A stretch of 64,000 bases of DNA from DATDPM01 sp963841995 (GTDB taxonomy: Bacteria > Pseudomonadota > Alphaproteobacteria > DATDPM01). Positions within the stretch are counted from its first letter, which is position 1. Every line of letters begins with the position of its first letter. Location of the stretch: positions 108,566-172,565 of the forward strand of contig CAWJEX010000001.1 in NCBI GenBank assembly GCA_963841995.1, written 5' to 3'. Position numbers and translations under genes: made by a program. Below, piece by piece: positions 37,441 through 45,716 of the stretch. The notes below the pieces were generated by a model. It saw nothing but the letters and a program-made list of their open reading frames with translations, did no database searches and was not told the origin of the DNA.

Positions 37441-37521
37441 GCCCAACCATTGACCGTAGGCCGATTTCCGGCCTATGAGCATTGGGCGCGCCCGGTGACT
37501 TTCCGCGCCTGGTGACTTTCC
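37441..37521 (+). promoter_or_regulatory. Structured leader and 17-bp tandem repeat before kdsB
   Basis: GCCCAA (37441) and TTGGGC (about 37482) enclose a second stem TAGGCCG-ATTT-CCGGCCTA, giving a nested hairpin. It is followed directly by two tandem 17-bp units, GCGCC(C/T)GGTGACTTTCC, at 37488-37504 and 37505-37521, the second ending at the kdsB ATG. Function is unknown; it could hide or duplicate the translation start region. Confidence 0.4.
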
Positions 37522-38311
37522 ATGAATGTGGCCATTGTTATTCCCGCCCGATACGGCTCGCGCCGTTTTCCCGGCAAGCCGCTGGCGCTGATTCGCGGCC
37601 GCAGCCTGCTGCAGCGGACATGGTCCATTGCCGGTGCCGTCAAGGACGTTGCCGAAGTTCACATCGCGACCGACGATTTGCGCATTGCCGACCACGCCAA
37701 GGAATTCGGCGCCAGCGTTGTCATGACCTCTCCGGATTGCGCGAATGGAACCGAGCGGGTGCTGGCGGCATTACAGGAGCTCAAGCTTCGCCCGGATGCG
37801 GTGGTGAATTTGCAGGGCGACGCCGCGTTAACCCCGCCCTGGGTCGTCGAGGCGGTGGTGAAGGAACTTTCCTCCGATCCGAAGACCCGGCTGGTGACCC
37901 CCGCCGTTCGCTGCAGCTTCGCCCATTATCACGAGATCGAGCTGAGCAAGCGGGCGAATCCCGAAAGCGGCACGCTCGTGACCTTCGATCGCCACCGCAA
38001 TGCGCTTTATTTTTCGAAATCCTTGATCCCCCATTTGCGCGTTCGCGGCGAAGATCCGCCGCCGGTCTATCAGCATGTGGGAATTCTACGGCTACCGGAC
38101 CGAAACCCTCGAAGCCCTGGGCGCGCTTGCCGAGGGCCCGCTTGAGCGCGCCGAACAGCTCGAACAATTGCGCGCCTTGGAAAACGGCATTCCAATCCGC
38201 ATCGCGATCGTCGATTACCGCGGCCGGACCAATTGGTCGGTGGATACGCCGGAGGATGCCGCCATGGTCGAATCGATCATCATGCGCGAAGGCGAGTTGT
38301 TGTCGGCCTGA
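37522..38311 (+). CDS. kdsB: 3-deoxy-manno-octulosonate cytidylyltransferase, apparent frameshift
   Basis: Activates Kdo as CMP-Kdo for lipid A core or capsule. The N-terminus AIVIPARYGSRRFPGKPLA is the nucleotide-binding signature, and NLQGDAALTPP corresponds to the NxQGDEP loop (here D-A-A-L). The frame breaks at GAATTC 38081-38086: frame one ends PPVYQHVGI and the next frame continues YGYRTETLEALGAL to the stop. Removing one base restores VYQHVGIYGYRTETL, the conserved KdsB reading, and a normal length near 262 residues. The E-to-A change in the GDEP-like loop suggests a KdsB paralogue, as often seen beside capsule genes. The stop overlaps the next start. Confidence 0.84.
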
Positions 38312-38955
38312 TGGACATTCTCTGCGCCCGTCACGGCAATACCTTCGGCCCCGGCGATCGCGTCGTCTGGGTGGGCGCCAACGAAGACGTGCCGTTGACG
38401 GCGGAAGGCGAAAATCAGGCGAGACGCTTGGCGCAGGCGTTGAAGAGTTCCGGCGTCGAACCAGCCGCGGTCTTTTGCAGCTCTCTCCAGCGTGCAAAAA
38501 AATATGCCAGCATCGTCGTGGACGAGCTGAAGCTCGGCGCAAAACCGCTCATCCATCCGGCTTTGACCGAAATCGATTACGGCGATTGGTCGAACCTCAC
38601 CAATCAAGAAGTCGAATCGAAATTGGAGCAAGGCGAAGCCTTGCGCCTTTGGCAAGACAAGAATATTTGGCCGAAGAATTCCCATTGGGGCGGCAGCGAA
38701 GAAGAGTTGAGGCGCGTGATCGCGGAATTGCTTGCCGCGATCCGCAAGGATTATTCGCCGGAAGCGGTAGTTTTGGTCGTGACCTCAAATGGCATTTTGC
38801 GATTTATCGCAGAGGAAGCCTTGGGAGCGCCGGCCGTTCGCGATCCTCATTTTCCGTTCAAAACGGCGACCGGGAATGTCGGCAAGATCCGCGTTGAAGG
38901 CGGCATCCTGTCGATTGCTTATTGGAACGAAGTGCCGGGAACACGGCCGCTTTAA
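38311..38955 (+). CDS. Histidine phosphatase family protein
   Basis: A 214-residue phosphoglycerate-mutase-like phosphatase. The phospho-acceptor motif is CARHGNTFGPGD (RHGNT rather than the usual RHGET). Downstream are CSSLQRAKKYASIV, the acid in EIDYGDW, and the second catalytic residue region VVTSNGILRFI, where the usual His of SHG is Asn (SNG). It starts one base into the kdsB stop, so the pair is co-transcribed and it may act on a sugar phosphate of the same pathway. That role is inference. Confidence 0.82.
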   Translation: MDILCARHGNTFGPGDRVVWVGANEDVPLTAEGENQARRLAQALKSSGVEPAAVFCSSLQRAKKYASIVVDELKLGAKPLIHPALTEIDYGDWSNLTNQEVESKLEQGEALRLWQDKNIWPKNSHWGGSEEELRRVIAELLAAIRKDYSPEAVVLVVTSNGILRFIAEEALGAPAVRDPHFPFKTATGNVGKIRVEGGILSIAYWNEVPGTRPL

Positions 38956-39095
38956 AGCCTTAATTCCATGACTTAGATATGACGCACTTAGACGGATTGT
39001 CAGCGGCGCCGCACTCCGCTTAGACTGGGTTGGGTTGGCGGCCCGAACCGGCCGCGCATTCCGGGAAGCATTTCAGAAAGCGCCGCAAAAACGTC

Positions 39096-39461
39096 ATGGA
39101 AAACAGGAAGATGCGAGGCCAGGACAGCGAGCCAGTGCCGATTTCGGCCGGGATTGCCGCCCGCGAAGCTGCGCGTGCGGCGGAAGCCGAACAATGGGCC
39201 CATCGCCGGATCAGGACGCTGCGGTTGTTCTATAACCACCTGACCGTTTACGCGATCGTCAATTTCATCCTGCTTCTCATCGACGTCTCGACGCCGGGTT
39301 CGCCCTGGTTCTATCAGGTTCTACTCGGCTGGGGATTGTTCGTCGGATTGCATGCCGCCCACACCTATGAGCTTCTGCCTTGGACCAATCGCGACTGGGA
39401 ACGTCGCAAGGTTCACGAATTGATCGAAGAGCGCCGCCGCAACACCCAGTTCCGCGACTAG
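39096..39461 (+). CDS. 2TM domain-containing protein
   Basis: A 121-residue membrane protein. After a charged, Ala-rich cytosolic region comes RRIRTLRLFYNHLTVYAIVN, two hydrophobic helices, then LLPWTNRDWERRKVHELIEE. This is the 2TM domain, which also occurs fused to histidine kinases; here it stands alone. ATG at 39096 is used because homology starts there and the upstream frame is Arg-rich. Function unknown. Confidence 0.75.
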   Translation: MENRKMRGQDSEPVPISAGIAAREAARAAEAEQWAHRRIRTLRLFYNHLTVYAIVNFILLLIDVSTPGSPWFYQVLLGWGLFVGLHAAHTYELLPWTNRDWERRKVHELIEERRRNTQFRD

Positions 39462-39504
39462 TCGCGCGACCGCCGGTTCTCTTTCCGGCAACACCATCGC
39501 GCCG

Positions 39505-40350
39505 ATGAATTATCGCCATCTTTATCACGCGGGAAATTTCGCCGACGTCGTCAAGCACGCGGCGTTGGCGCTGCTCGTCGAACATTTGCGTCAGAAGGAC
39601 AAACCGTTCTTCGTGCTCGACAGCCATGCCGGCCTTGGCCGCTACGACCTTGCGTCGCCCGAGGCGCTGAAGACCAATGAGGCGGCGGGCGGCGTTCGCA
39701 AACTTTGGGCGGCGGGCAACTGGCCGCCGGAGCTCGAGAAATATCGCGACGCCATTGCGGCGCTCAATAACCGGGACAAGGGCGAGCCGCGCTGGTATCC
39801 GGGGTCGTCTGCGCTCATTGCCCATTGGCTGCGTCCGCGCGACCGGCTGGTGGCGGTCGAGCTTCATCCCGCCGACGCCGCAAAGCTGGCGGCCGAATTC
39901 CGGCGCGATCCGCGGGTTAAGGTTTCCCAGATGGACGGGTATACGGCTCTTAAATCCTGGCTGCCGCCCGAAGAGCGCCGCGGCCTGGTCCTGATCGATC
40001 CGCCCTTCGAAGCGGCGGATGAGTTCGATCGATTGGCCAAAGGCTTGCAGGAAGCCCATCGGCGCTGGGCAACCGGGATTTACGCGGTTTGGTATCCGAT
40101 CAAGGAATTGCGCGCCGTAAGGACATTCCATCAATCGATCCTGAAATCCGGGATTCGCCGGGTGCTGTTGGCCGAGCTGTGGCTGGAGAATCCCGCCGAT
40201 CCAGACAAACTGACGGGGTGCGGGCTTGTTCTCGTCAACCCGCCCTGGACCCTTGTGAAAGCCCTCAACTCCCTGCTGCCGTTTCTGGCGACGGTTCTGG
40301 CGCGCGCCAGAGGCGCGGGATGGCGTGTAGAATGGCTGGTGCCGGAATAG
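39505..40350 (+). CDS. rlmJ: 23S rRNA (adenine(2030)-N6)-methyltransferase RlmJ
   Basis: Methylates A2030 of 23S rRNA with SAM. The 281-residue protein has the typical N-terminus MNYRHLYHAGNFADVVKHAA, the SAM motif VLDSHAGLGRYDL and the catalytic tetrad LIDPPFE (DPPF/Y type). Length is as in the family. It opens a plus-strand run of RNA-related genes (archease, RtcB, HPF). Confidence 0.94.
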   Translation: MNYRHLYHAGNFADVVKHAALALLVEHLRQKDKPFFVLDSHAGLGRYDLASPEALKTNEAAGGVRKLWAAGNWPPELEKYRDAIAALNNRDKGEPRWYPGSSALIAHWLRPRDRLVAVELHPADAAKLAAEFRRDPRVKVSQMDGYTALKSWLPPEERRGLVLIDPPFEAADEFDRLAKGLQEAHRRWATGIYAVWYPIKELRAVRTFHQSILKSGIRRVLLAELWLENPADPDKLTGCGLVLVNPPWTLVKALNSLLPFLATVLARARGAGWRVEWLVPE

Positions 40351-40406
40351 GCGTCCTTGATCTGGGACAAGGCGTCGTTCCCGATTAGGGTCTAAAAATT
40401 CAAATC

Positions 40407-40856
40407 ATGACAACGGCATCGACGCTTGAAACCAAAGCCGCGTGTGGCTGGGAGCATTGGCCCCATGATGCCGATATCGGCGTGCGTGGATTCGGACCGA
40501 CGCTGGAATCCGCTTTCGAACAGGCCGCCATCGCCTTGACCGCAGTGATTACGGACCCTGTGGGCGTTGCGCCGCGCGACCGAGTCATAATTTCGTGCAA
40601 GGCCGGCGATCCCGAATTGTTGCTGGCGGAGTGGTTGAATGCTCTTGTCTACGAGATGGCGACGCGGCGGATGCTCTTTAGCCGGTTCGACGTGGCGATC
40701 GATAACGGTACCCTTCAAGGGGCCGCCTGGGGTGAACCGATCGATGTGGCCCGTCATCAGCCCGCCACTGAGGTCAAGGGTGCGACCTATACCGGCCTCG
40801 AAGTCATGCGCGAGAGCGACGGCCGCTGGATCGCGCAATGTATTGTCGATGTCTGA
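40407..40856 (+). CDS. Archease (RtcB activator)
   Basis: A 149-residue archease. It has WPHDADIGVRGFGPTLESAF (the His-Asp metal region), an AEWLNALVYEM helix and GATYTGLEVM near the C-terminus. Archease speeds guanylylation of RtcB and allows multiple turnover. It lies 22 nt before rtcB, the functional partner, so the two form an RNA-ligation operon. Confidence 0.92.
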   Translation: MTTASTLETKAACGWEHWPHDADIGVRGFGPTLESAFEQAAIALTAVITDPVGVAPRDRVIISCKAGDPELLLAEWLNALVYEMATRRMLFSRFDVAIDNGTLQGAAWGEPIDVARHQPATEVKGATYTGLEVMRESDGRWIAQCIVDV

Positions 40857-40878
40857 TCGCTGAGGGGATGTAAATCCG

Positions 40879-42309
40879 GTGGACCTTGGCCTGTTCGAAC
40901 GAGACGGCGAATTCGAATTCCGCGTGCCGCCCATCGGTGAAATGCGCGTGCCGGCGATCATCTATGCCGATGAATCCCTGATGCGCGACATGGACGACAA
41001 AGTATTCGAGCAGGTAACGAATGTCGCCATGCTGCCCGGGATCGTGAAGGCTTCTTACGCCATGCCGGACGCCCATTGGGGCTATGGCTTTCCGATCGGC
41101 GGCGTTGCCGCTTTCGACCCGGATCAAGGCGGCGTCGTGTCCGCGGGCGGGGTCGGGTTCGACATCTCCTGCGGCGTGCGGGCGATGCTGACGGGCCTCA
41201 AGGCCGAAGCGGTCGAACATCGGAAATACGAGATCGCCCAGACCTTGTTCATGGCGATCCCCGCGGGGCTGGGAAGCACGGGGCGCATCAAGCTCGACGA
41301 CCGGGAAATGGAGGCGATGCTGGCGGGCGGCGCCGAATGGGCGATTTCCCGAGGCCGCGGCGAGCGCAAGGACCTGGAGCGGATCGAAGAACACGGACGA
41401 GTTGAGGGCGCCCGGCCCGATTGCGTTTCCGACAAAGCGAAAAAGCGCCAACGGGAGGAGATGGGAACTCTCGGCTCCGGCAATCATTATCTCGAAATGC
41501 AGGAAGTGGCCGAAATTTTCGATGCCGCCGCGGCCTCCGCCTTTGGCCTTGCCAAGGGCGAAATCATCGTCAGCATCCATTGCGGCTCGCGGGGTCTCGG
41601 GCACCAAATCGGAACCGAGTTCCTGCGCGATATGGCGGTGAATGCCGCGCAGTACAACATCACGCTTCCCGATCGCGAGCTCGCCTGTGCGCCGATCAAT
41701 TCTGAAATCGGACAGCGCTATTTGGGCGCGATGCGCGCCGCCATCAATTGCGCGCTCGCCAACCGGGAGATACTCGGCCAATTGACGCGCGACGCCTTCA
41801 TGCGTCTTTTCCCGGGAATCCGCCTGGAGCTTCTATTCGACGTTTCGCATAATACGTGCAAAGTCGAAGAGCACGACGTCGATGGAATCAAAAAGCAGCT
41901 CTACGTTCACCGCAAAGGGGCAACCCGCGCCTTCGGCCCGGGGCACCGGGATTTGCCGCAAGCGCTGCGCGGCATCGGTCAGCCGGTCCTGATCGGCGGC
42001 AGCATGGGCACGGCCTCTTACATTCTGGCCGGGACGCTGGAAAGCGAGACCAAGGCGTGGAGTTCCGCCTGCCACGGGGCGGGCCGCGCGATGAGCCGCC
42101 ATGCGGCGCTGAAGCGCTGGGGCGGCCGCCAGGTGATGGACGATCTGGCGAGTCAGGGTACGATCGTGCGCAGCCCTTCGACCCGCGGTGTGGCCGAAGA
42201 AGCACCCGGCGCCTACAAGGATGTGACCGCCGTTGTCGACGCCGCGCACAAAGCAGGACTTGCACGAAAGGTCGTCCGTTTGCGCCCGCTCGTCTGTATC
42301 AAAGGTTGA
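40879..42309 (+). CDS. rtcB: RNA-splicing ligase RtcB
   Basis: Joins 2',3'-cyclic phosphate (or 3'-P) and 5'-OH RNA ends using GTP and Mn2+. The 476-residue protein has metal ligands in GVGFDISCGVR (D95, C98), GSGNHYLE (H203) and SIHCGSRGLGH (H234), with HNTCKVEEH further on. The guanylylated histidine is in SSACHGAGRAMSR (H399). All signatures are intact. It starts at GTG 40879 with GAGGGG about 12 nt upstream. In bacteria it repairs tRNA and rRNA broken by ribonucleases; no rtcA or rtcR is present here. Confidence 0.95.
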   Translation: MDLGLFERDGEFEFRVPPIGEMRVPAIIYADESLMRDMDDKVFEQVTNVAMLPGIVKASYAMPDAHWGYGFPIGGVAAFDPDQGGVVSAGGVGFDISCGVRAMLTGLKAEAVEHRKYEIAQTLFMAIPAGLGSTGRIKLDDREMEAMLAGGAEWAISRGRGERKDLERIEEHGRVEGARPDCVSDKAKKRQREEMGTLGSGNHYLEMQEVAEIFDAAAASAFGLAKGEIIVSIHCGSRGLGHQIGTEFLRDMAVNAAQYNITLPDRELACAPINSEIGQRYLGAMRAAINCALANREILGQLTRDAFMRLFPGIRLELLFDVSHNTCKVEEHDVDGIKKQLYVHRKGATRAFGPGHRDLPQALRGIGQPVLIGGSMGTASYILAGTLESETKAWSSACHGAGRAMSRHAALKRWGGRQVMDDLASQGTIVRSPSTRGVAEEAPGAYKDVTAVVDAAHKAGLARKVVRLRPLVCIKG

Positions 42310-42330
42310 TAGAATAAACTTGGGAGGACA

Positions 42331-42909
42331 ATGACAATGCAACTGCCTCTGCAAATCAGTTTCCGCAACATGGATGCTTCGGACGCAGTCGAAGCCAAGA
42401 TCCGCGAAAAAGCGGCCAAGCTGGAGCGCTTCACGGATAGGATCATGGCTTGCCGTGTCGTCGTCGAGGCGCCCAATCGCCGCGGCCATCAGGGCAAGCT
42501 TTATCACGTGCGCATCGACATCACGACGCCCGGCGGCGAGATCGTGGTCAATCGCGAAGCACCGGAGAATCACGCCCATGAGGATGTCTACGTCGCCCTG
42601 CGCGATGCCTTCAACGCCGCGGGCCGGCAGCTTGAGGACCGCCACAATCGGCAGCGCGGAAAGGTCAAGGTTCATGAAACGTCGTCCCATGGAAAAGTCG
42701 CGCGGCTGTTTCCGGACCGCGATTATGGATTCATCCTTCTCGCCGACGGCGGTGAGGTCTATTTCCACCGCAACAGCGTGATCGACGGCTCGTTCGACGA
42801 TCTGGCTGAAGGCAGCGAGGTACGTCTTACCGTTGACGAGAAAGAGGGCGAGAAAGGGCCGCAAGCCTCGACGGTTCGGCCCATCGGCAAGCATCATCTC
42901 GCTGGCTAA
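42331..42909 (+). CDS. Ribosome hibernation factor (HPF/RaiA) fused to a cold-shock-like domain
   Basis: A 192-residue protein. Residues 1-105 form an HPF/RaiA beta-alpha domain (LQISFRNMDASDAVEAKIRE, AHEDVYVALRDAFNAAGRQL) that binds the 30S A/P sites. Residues about 118-185 form an S1/cold-shock-like barrel: GKVARLFPDRDYGFILL, then VYFHRNSV, corresponding to RNP1 and RNP2 with altered residues. The long-HPF dimerisation domain is absent; the cold-shock tail takes its place. A GGGAGGA site lies just before the start, 21 nt after rtcB, so it is probably in the same transcript. Confidence 0.88.
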   Translation: MTMQLPLQISFRNMDASDAVEAKIREKAAKLERFTDRIMACRVVVEAPNRRGHQGKLYHVRIDITTPGGEIVVNREAPENHAHEDVYVALRDAFNAAGRQLEDRHNRQRGKVKVHETSSHGKVARLFPDRDYGFILLADGGEVYFHRNSVIDGSFDDLAEGSEVRLTVDEKEGEKGPQASTVRPIGKHHLAG

Positions 42910-42927
42910 ACGGCAGATTCGTTCCGC

Positions 42928-44286
42928 TTAAGCGAGTTCCGCCGAATCCTTGTACCCGGGAACGCGGCAGGCCCAGCCCAGCTCTTCTTCGATGCGATGG
43001 CGCAGCGCGTCGGCGGCGGCGGGCTCGCCATGGGTGACGAACGTCAGCCGGGGCGGCGCTTCGAAATTTCGCAGCCAAGCCATGATTTCGTCGGCGTCGG
43101 CATGGGCCGACAGCATGTGCAAATTGGCGACCTCCGCGCGCACCGGCACATACTGACCGTGCATTTTGATGGCGGTGGCCCCGGCGACAAGGGCCGCCCC
43201 CCGCGTGCCGCCCGCCTGAAATCCGGTGAACAGGATGGTGTTCCGCCGATCCGGCGCGAACATCTTCAGATGGTGCAGCACGCGCCCTCCGGTCGCCATG
43301 CCGCTCGCAGAAATGATGACCTTGGGAATGCCGTTCCGGTCCAAAGCCTTCGATTCTTCGGCATCGCGGACTTCGTGGGCGGTCGCGCACATGGCTTGGC
43401 ATTCGGACGGCGATAAACGATGCTCTCCCGGATGGGCGCGGAATATGCCCTCGGCGTCGATCGCCATCGGACTGTCGAGAAACACCGGCAAATCGGGAAT
43501 CAGCCGCGCCGCTTTGAGGCGGTAAAGGTGATAAAGAATGGTCTGGGCGCGGCCGACCGCGAATGCGGGAATCAACACGACACCGCCGCGCGCCGCCGTT
43601 TGCACGATGATTTCGGCGAGCTTGTCTTCGGGGTCCCCGGGTTCGTGCTTGCGGTCGCCATAAGTCGATTCGATGACGAGGTAGTCGGCGCGCCGCACCA
43701 CCGCCGGATCGATCATGGTTGCGCTGTGCGGACGGCCGAGATCGCCGGAAAACACGAGCGTGGTATTGCCGCGGGTCAACCGCACAAACGCCGATCCCAA
43801 AATGTGGCCCGACGGTATGAAACGCAGCCGCAGATCGCCGCTTAAGGCCTTGTCCGTTTCGAAGGGCAGCGCCGCAAATTGGACGAGCGATTCTTCGGCT
43901 TCGGCTTGGGTGAACAGCGGCAGGGCAGGGCGGTGCTTGGAGAAGCCGTGGCGATTGGCGAATTCGGCGTCGCGCTCGAATAGGAACCCACTGTCGCGAA
44001 GCAGGATCGCGCAGAGATCCTTGGTTGCCGCGGTGCAGAGAATAGGCCCGGTGAATCCATTGCGAATCAAGACCGGCAGATAGCCGGAATGGTCGATATG
44101 GGCGTGAGTGAGAATGACGGCGCTTAAGCCCGCCGGATCGAGGGGCGGGGGTTCCCAATTGCGCAACCGGAGTTGCTTATATCCTTGGAACAATCCGCAA
44201 TCGACGAGGACACGGGTCGGGCCAGCCTCGACCAGATATTTTGAACCGGTGACGGTGCCGACCCCGCCGAGAAAGGTGATTTGCAT
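42928..44286 (-). CDS. Metallo-beta-lactamase / beta-CASP RNA-specificity-domain nuclease
   Basis: A 452-residue CPSF-like hydrolase. The two-zinc motif is THAHIDHSG (H61, H63, D65, H66). GHILGSAF, FSGDLGRP, IESTYGDRKHEP, the beta-CASP region FLDSPMAIDA, and the C-terminal MLSAHADADEI (motif C) are all present. Family members act as RNA endo/exonucleases. It converges with the archease-rtcB-hpf run and ends 18 bp from it. An RNA-processing role is inferred from family and neighbours; the RNA substrate is unknown. Confidence 0.87.
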   Translation of the reverse strand: MQITFLGGVGTVTGSKYLVEAGPTRVLVDCGLFQGYKQLRLRNWEPPPLDPAGLSAVILTHAHIDHSGYLPVLIRNGFTGPILCTAATKDLCAILLRDSGFLFERDAEFANRHGFSKHRPALPLFTQAEAEESLVQFAALPFETDKALSGDLRLRFIPSGHILGSAFVRLTRGNTTLVFSGDLGRPHSATMIDPAVVRRADYLVIESTYGDRKHEPGDPEDKLAEIIVQTAARGGVVLIPAFAVGRAQTILYHLYRLKAARLIPDLPVFLDSPMAIDAEGIFRAHPGEHRLSPSECQAMCATAHEVRDAEESKALDRNGIPKVIISASGMATGGRVLHHLKMFAPDRRNTILFTGFQAGGTRGAALVAGATAIKMHGQYVPVRAEVANLHMLSAHADADEIMAWLRNFEAPPRLTFVTHGEPAAADALRHRIEEELGWACRVPGYKDSAELA

Positions 44287-44339
44287 GGCGCCGAAAATTT
44301 GTCCGTTCCGGCCGTCTGACTCGTAACGCCGGCTGCCTG

Positions 44340-44369
44340 AAAAAAAGGGCCAGCCAAGCGGCCGGCCCT
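44340..44369 (-). terminator. Rho-independent terminator of the Pro/Ala-rich lipoprotein gene
   Basis: On the minus strand AGGGCCGGCC-gctt-GGCTGGCCC (one mismatch in the stem) is followed by seven Ts. It lies 30 bp after the stop of the lipoprotein gene and just before the metallo-beta-lactamase gene, separating the two units. Confidence 0.75.
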
Positions 44370-44398
44370 GAACCTATGCGATGGAATGGAAGCGCAGG

Positions 44399-44836
44399 CT
44401 ATTCGTCGCGCGGCGGACCTTCATCGGACTTGTCGCCGCTATCGTCGGCAGGCTTATCCGACTTCATCTCGCCAGCCTTGTCGCCAACGTCTTTCATCTG
44501 TTGCTTCATTTCCGTCCCGGCCTTGTCCCCCATGTCCTTCATTTTTTCCATGGTATCGGACTTGTTGCCGGACGGCGGCGGTGCCGATTCCGGCGCTGGA
44601 GCCGGGGCGGGCGCTGCCTCTTGTGGGGCGGCAGGAGCCGGGGCGGGCGCTGCCTCTTGTGGGGCGGCTGGGGCAGGCTGAGCCGCCGGGGCCGCTTGTT
44701 CGGGCGCCTTTTGCTCCGCGGCGGGCGCCGGTGCCGCTTTTTCTTCCTCCTTCTTTCCGCAGGCGCTAAGCGCCAAGCCGAAAGCCAATGCCACCGTCAA
44801 GACCGCGAGCCGACGGCCCATCGAAATCCAGGTCAT
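44399..44836 (-). CDS. Pro/Ala-rich low-complexity lipoprotein
   Basis: A 145-residue lipoprotein of unknown function. The signal peptide ends in LALSAC (lipobox), followed by a Lys/Glu stretch, a Pro/Ala/Gln-rich region (about residues 35-90) with a tandem 12-residue repeat, and a charged helical tail (DTMEKMKDMGDKAGTEMKQQ). The design suggests an envelope tether: membrane anchor, extended linker, charged end. ATG at 44836 is preferred, as it follows GAGGAGGGG; the open frame extends 5 codons further. Confidence 0.72.
   Translation of the reverse strand: MTWISMGRRLAVLTVALAFGLALSACGKKEEEKAAPAPAAEQKAPEQAAPAAQPAPAAPQEAAPAPAPAAPQEAAPAPAPAPESAPPPSGNKSDTMEKMKDMGDKAGTEMKQQMKDVGDKAGEMKSDKPADDSGDKSDEGPPRDE
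44598..44669 (-). repeat. Tandem 36-bp repeat inside the lipoprotein gene
   Basis: Two adjacent 36-bp units, identical at 35 of 36 positions, each encode PQEAAPAPAPAA-type residues. Near-identity at the DNA level points to a recent duplication, and copy number may vary between strains. Confidence 0.85.
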
Positions 44837-45028
44837 GTTCCCCTCCTCCACGATTGACTGCTTCGATCGATTGGTTCGATTGACTGCTCATCGCAAGCGG
44901 CGCCAACCGGTTCGTGGGGCGGCCGCGCATCCTGCTCGGGCAAAGATGGTACTCCCCGGGAACGGCGCGATCCAGCCGCTAATGCCGGCGAAAATGCGCC
45001 ATGACCCGGCCGAAAGGAGGTGACCGCA

Positions 45029-45106
45029 ATGCGGCCAGACACAGACGAATTGGGGATCAGCCGGATTTGCGGTCCGCTTCGCCGTTTTCGATCGTCCAGG
45101 CGATGA
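45029..45106 (+). CDS. Candidate 25-codon small ORF with a perfect Shine-Dalgarno
   Basis: AAAGGAGGTGA at 45013-45023 is the full anti-SD complement, and an ATG follows 8 nt after GGAGG. The frame encodes MRPDTDELGISRICGPLRRF plus five residues (RSSRR), then TGA. It overlaps the 3' end of the minus-strand lipoprotein gene. The SD is the only real evidence; the ORF could be chance or a leader peptide. Confidence 0.2.
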   Translation: MRPDTDELGISRICGPLRRFRSSRR

Positions 45107-45716
45107 TCGCGTCCAAGGCCTTGCCGAGAGAGATGTTGAAGGCCGCGACAATGGCATCGATTCTGTCGGCGGAAGCGGGCGCCAGCTCGTCGAACCGCCG
45201 CGAAGCGATGATCGAGCGTTGCCGGACTGAAATCAGCCGGGCATTTATTCCGACATGGGCCGACGGCAAGGGACCGGGAAAATACTCCATCTGGAAATCC
45301 CGCAATTCCGTGTTCAGCACATAGTCCGGATGGACGTCCGATGAATCGCGTCCGACCGAAAGAATCTTTCCCGAGGATTCGAAAAATTCGATCAACATCG
45401 ATTGAATCAAGAGAGGCACGCGGTCGACCCAGTTCGCCCGGGCGTAATATTCGAATTGGCTGGGATCGTGGAGAAGCGCAACGCGCGTGGAATTGAGGCT
45501 GGCCGGGGCGTTGGGGACCGCGACTTCAAGCTGCCAATCGACTTTCGGAAGTGCGTCTGGGATTTCCGGCTTAGGCGTCAAACGGTAGAGATTCGGCGGC
45601 GGACCTTGCCCCGGTACCAGCGACGAGCACCCGGACAGCACGAGCGGTGCGGCGGCCAAGACTTCGAGCAGCCGGCGGCGCGAAAGGCCGGCTCTATTTT
45701 CGGTGGGATAAGTCAT
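45057..45716 (-). CDS. ABC-type transport auxiliary lipoprotein
   Basis: A 219-residue lipoprotein with the ABC_trans_aux (PqiC-like) pattern. A Tat-like/lipoprotein signal (GLSRRRLLEVLAAAPLVLSG, lipobox cysteine next) is followed by PNLYRLTPKPE, then ALLHDPSQFEYYARANWVDR. It probably links the MlaD-like component to the outer membrane in phospholipid or lipid transport. It overlaps mlaD by 23 nt and is last of the four-gene operon. Confidence 0.85.
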   Translation of the reverse strand: MTYPTENRAGLSRRRLLEVLAAAPLVLSGCSSLVPGQGPPPNLYRLTPKPEIPDALPKVDWQLEVAVPNAPASLNSTRVALLHDPSQFEYYARANWVDRVPLLIQSMLIEFFESSGKILSVGRDSSDVHPDYVLNTELRDFQMEYFPGPLPSAHVGINARLISVRQRSIIASRRFDELAPASADRIDAIVAAFNISLGKALDAIIAWTIENGEADRKSG

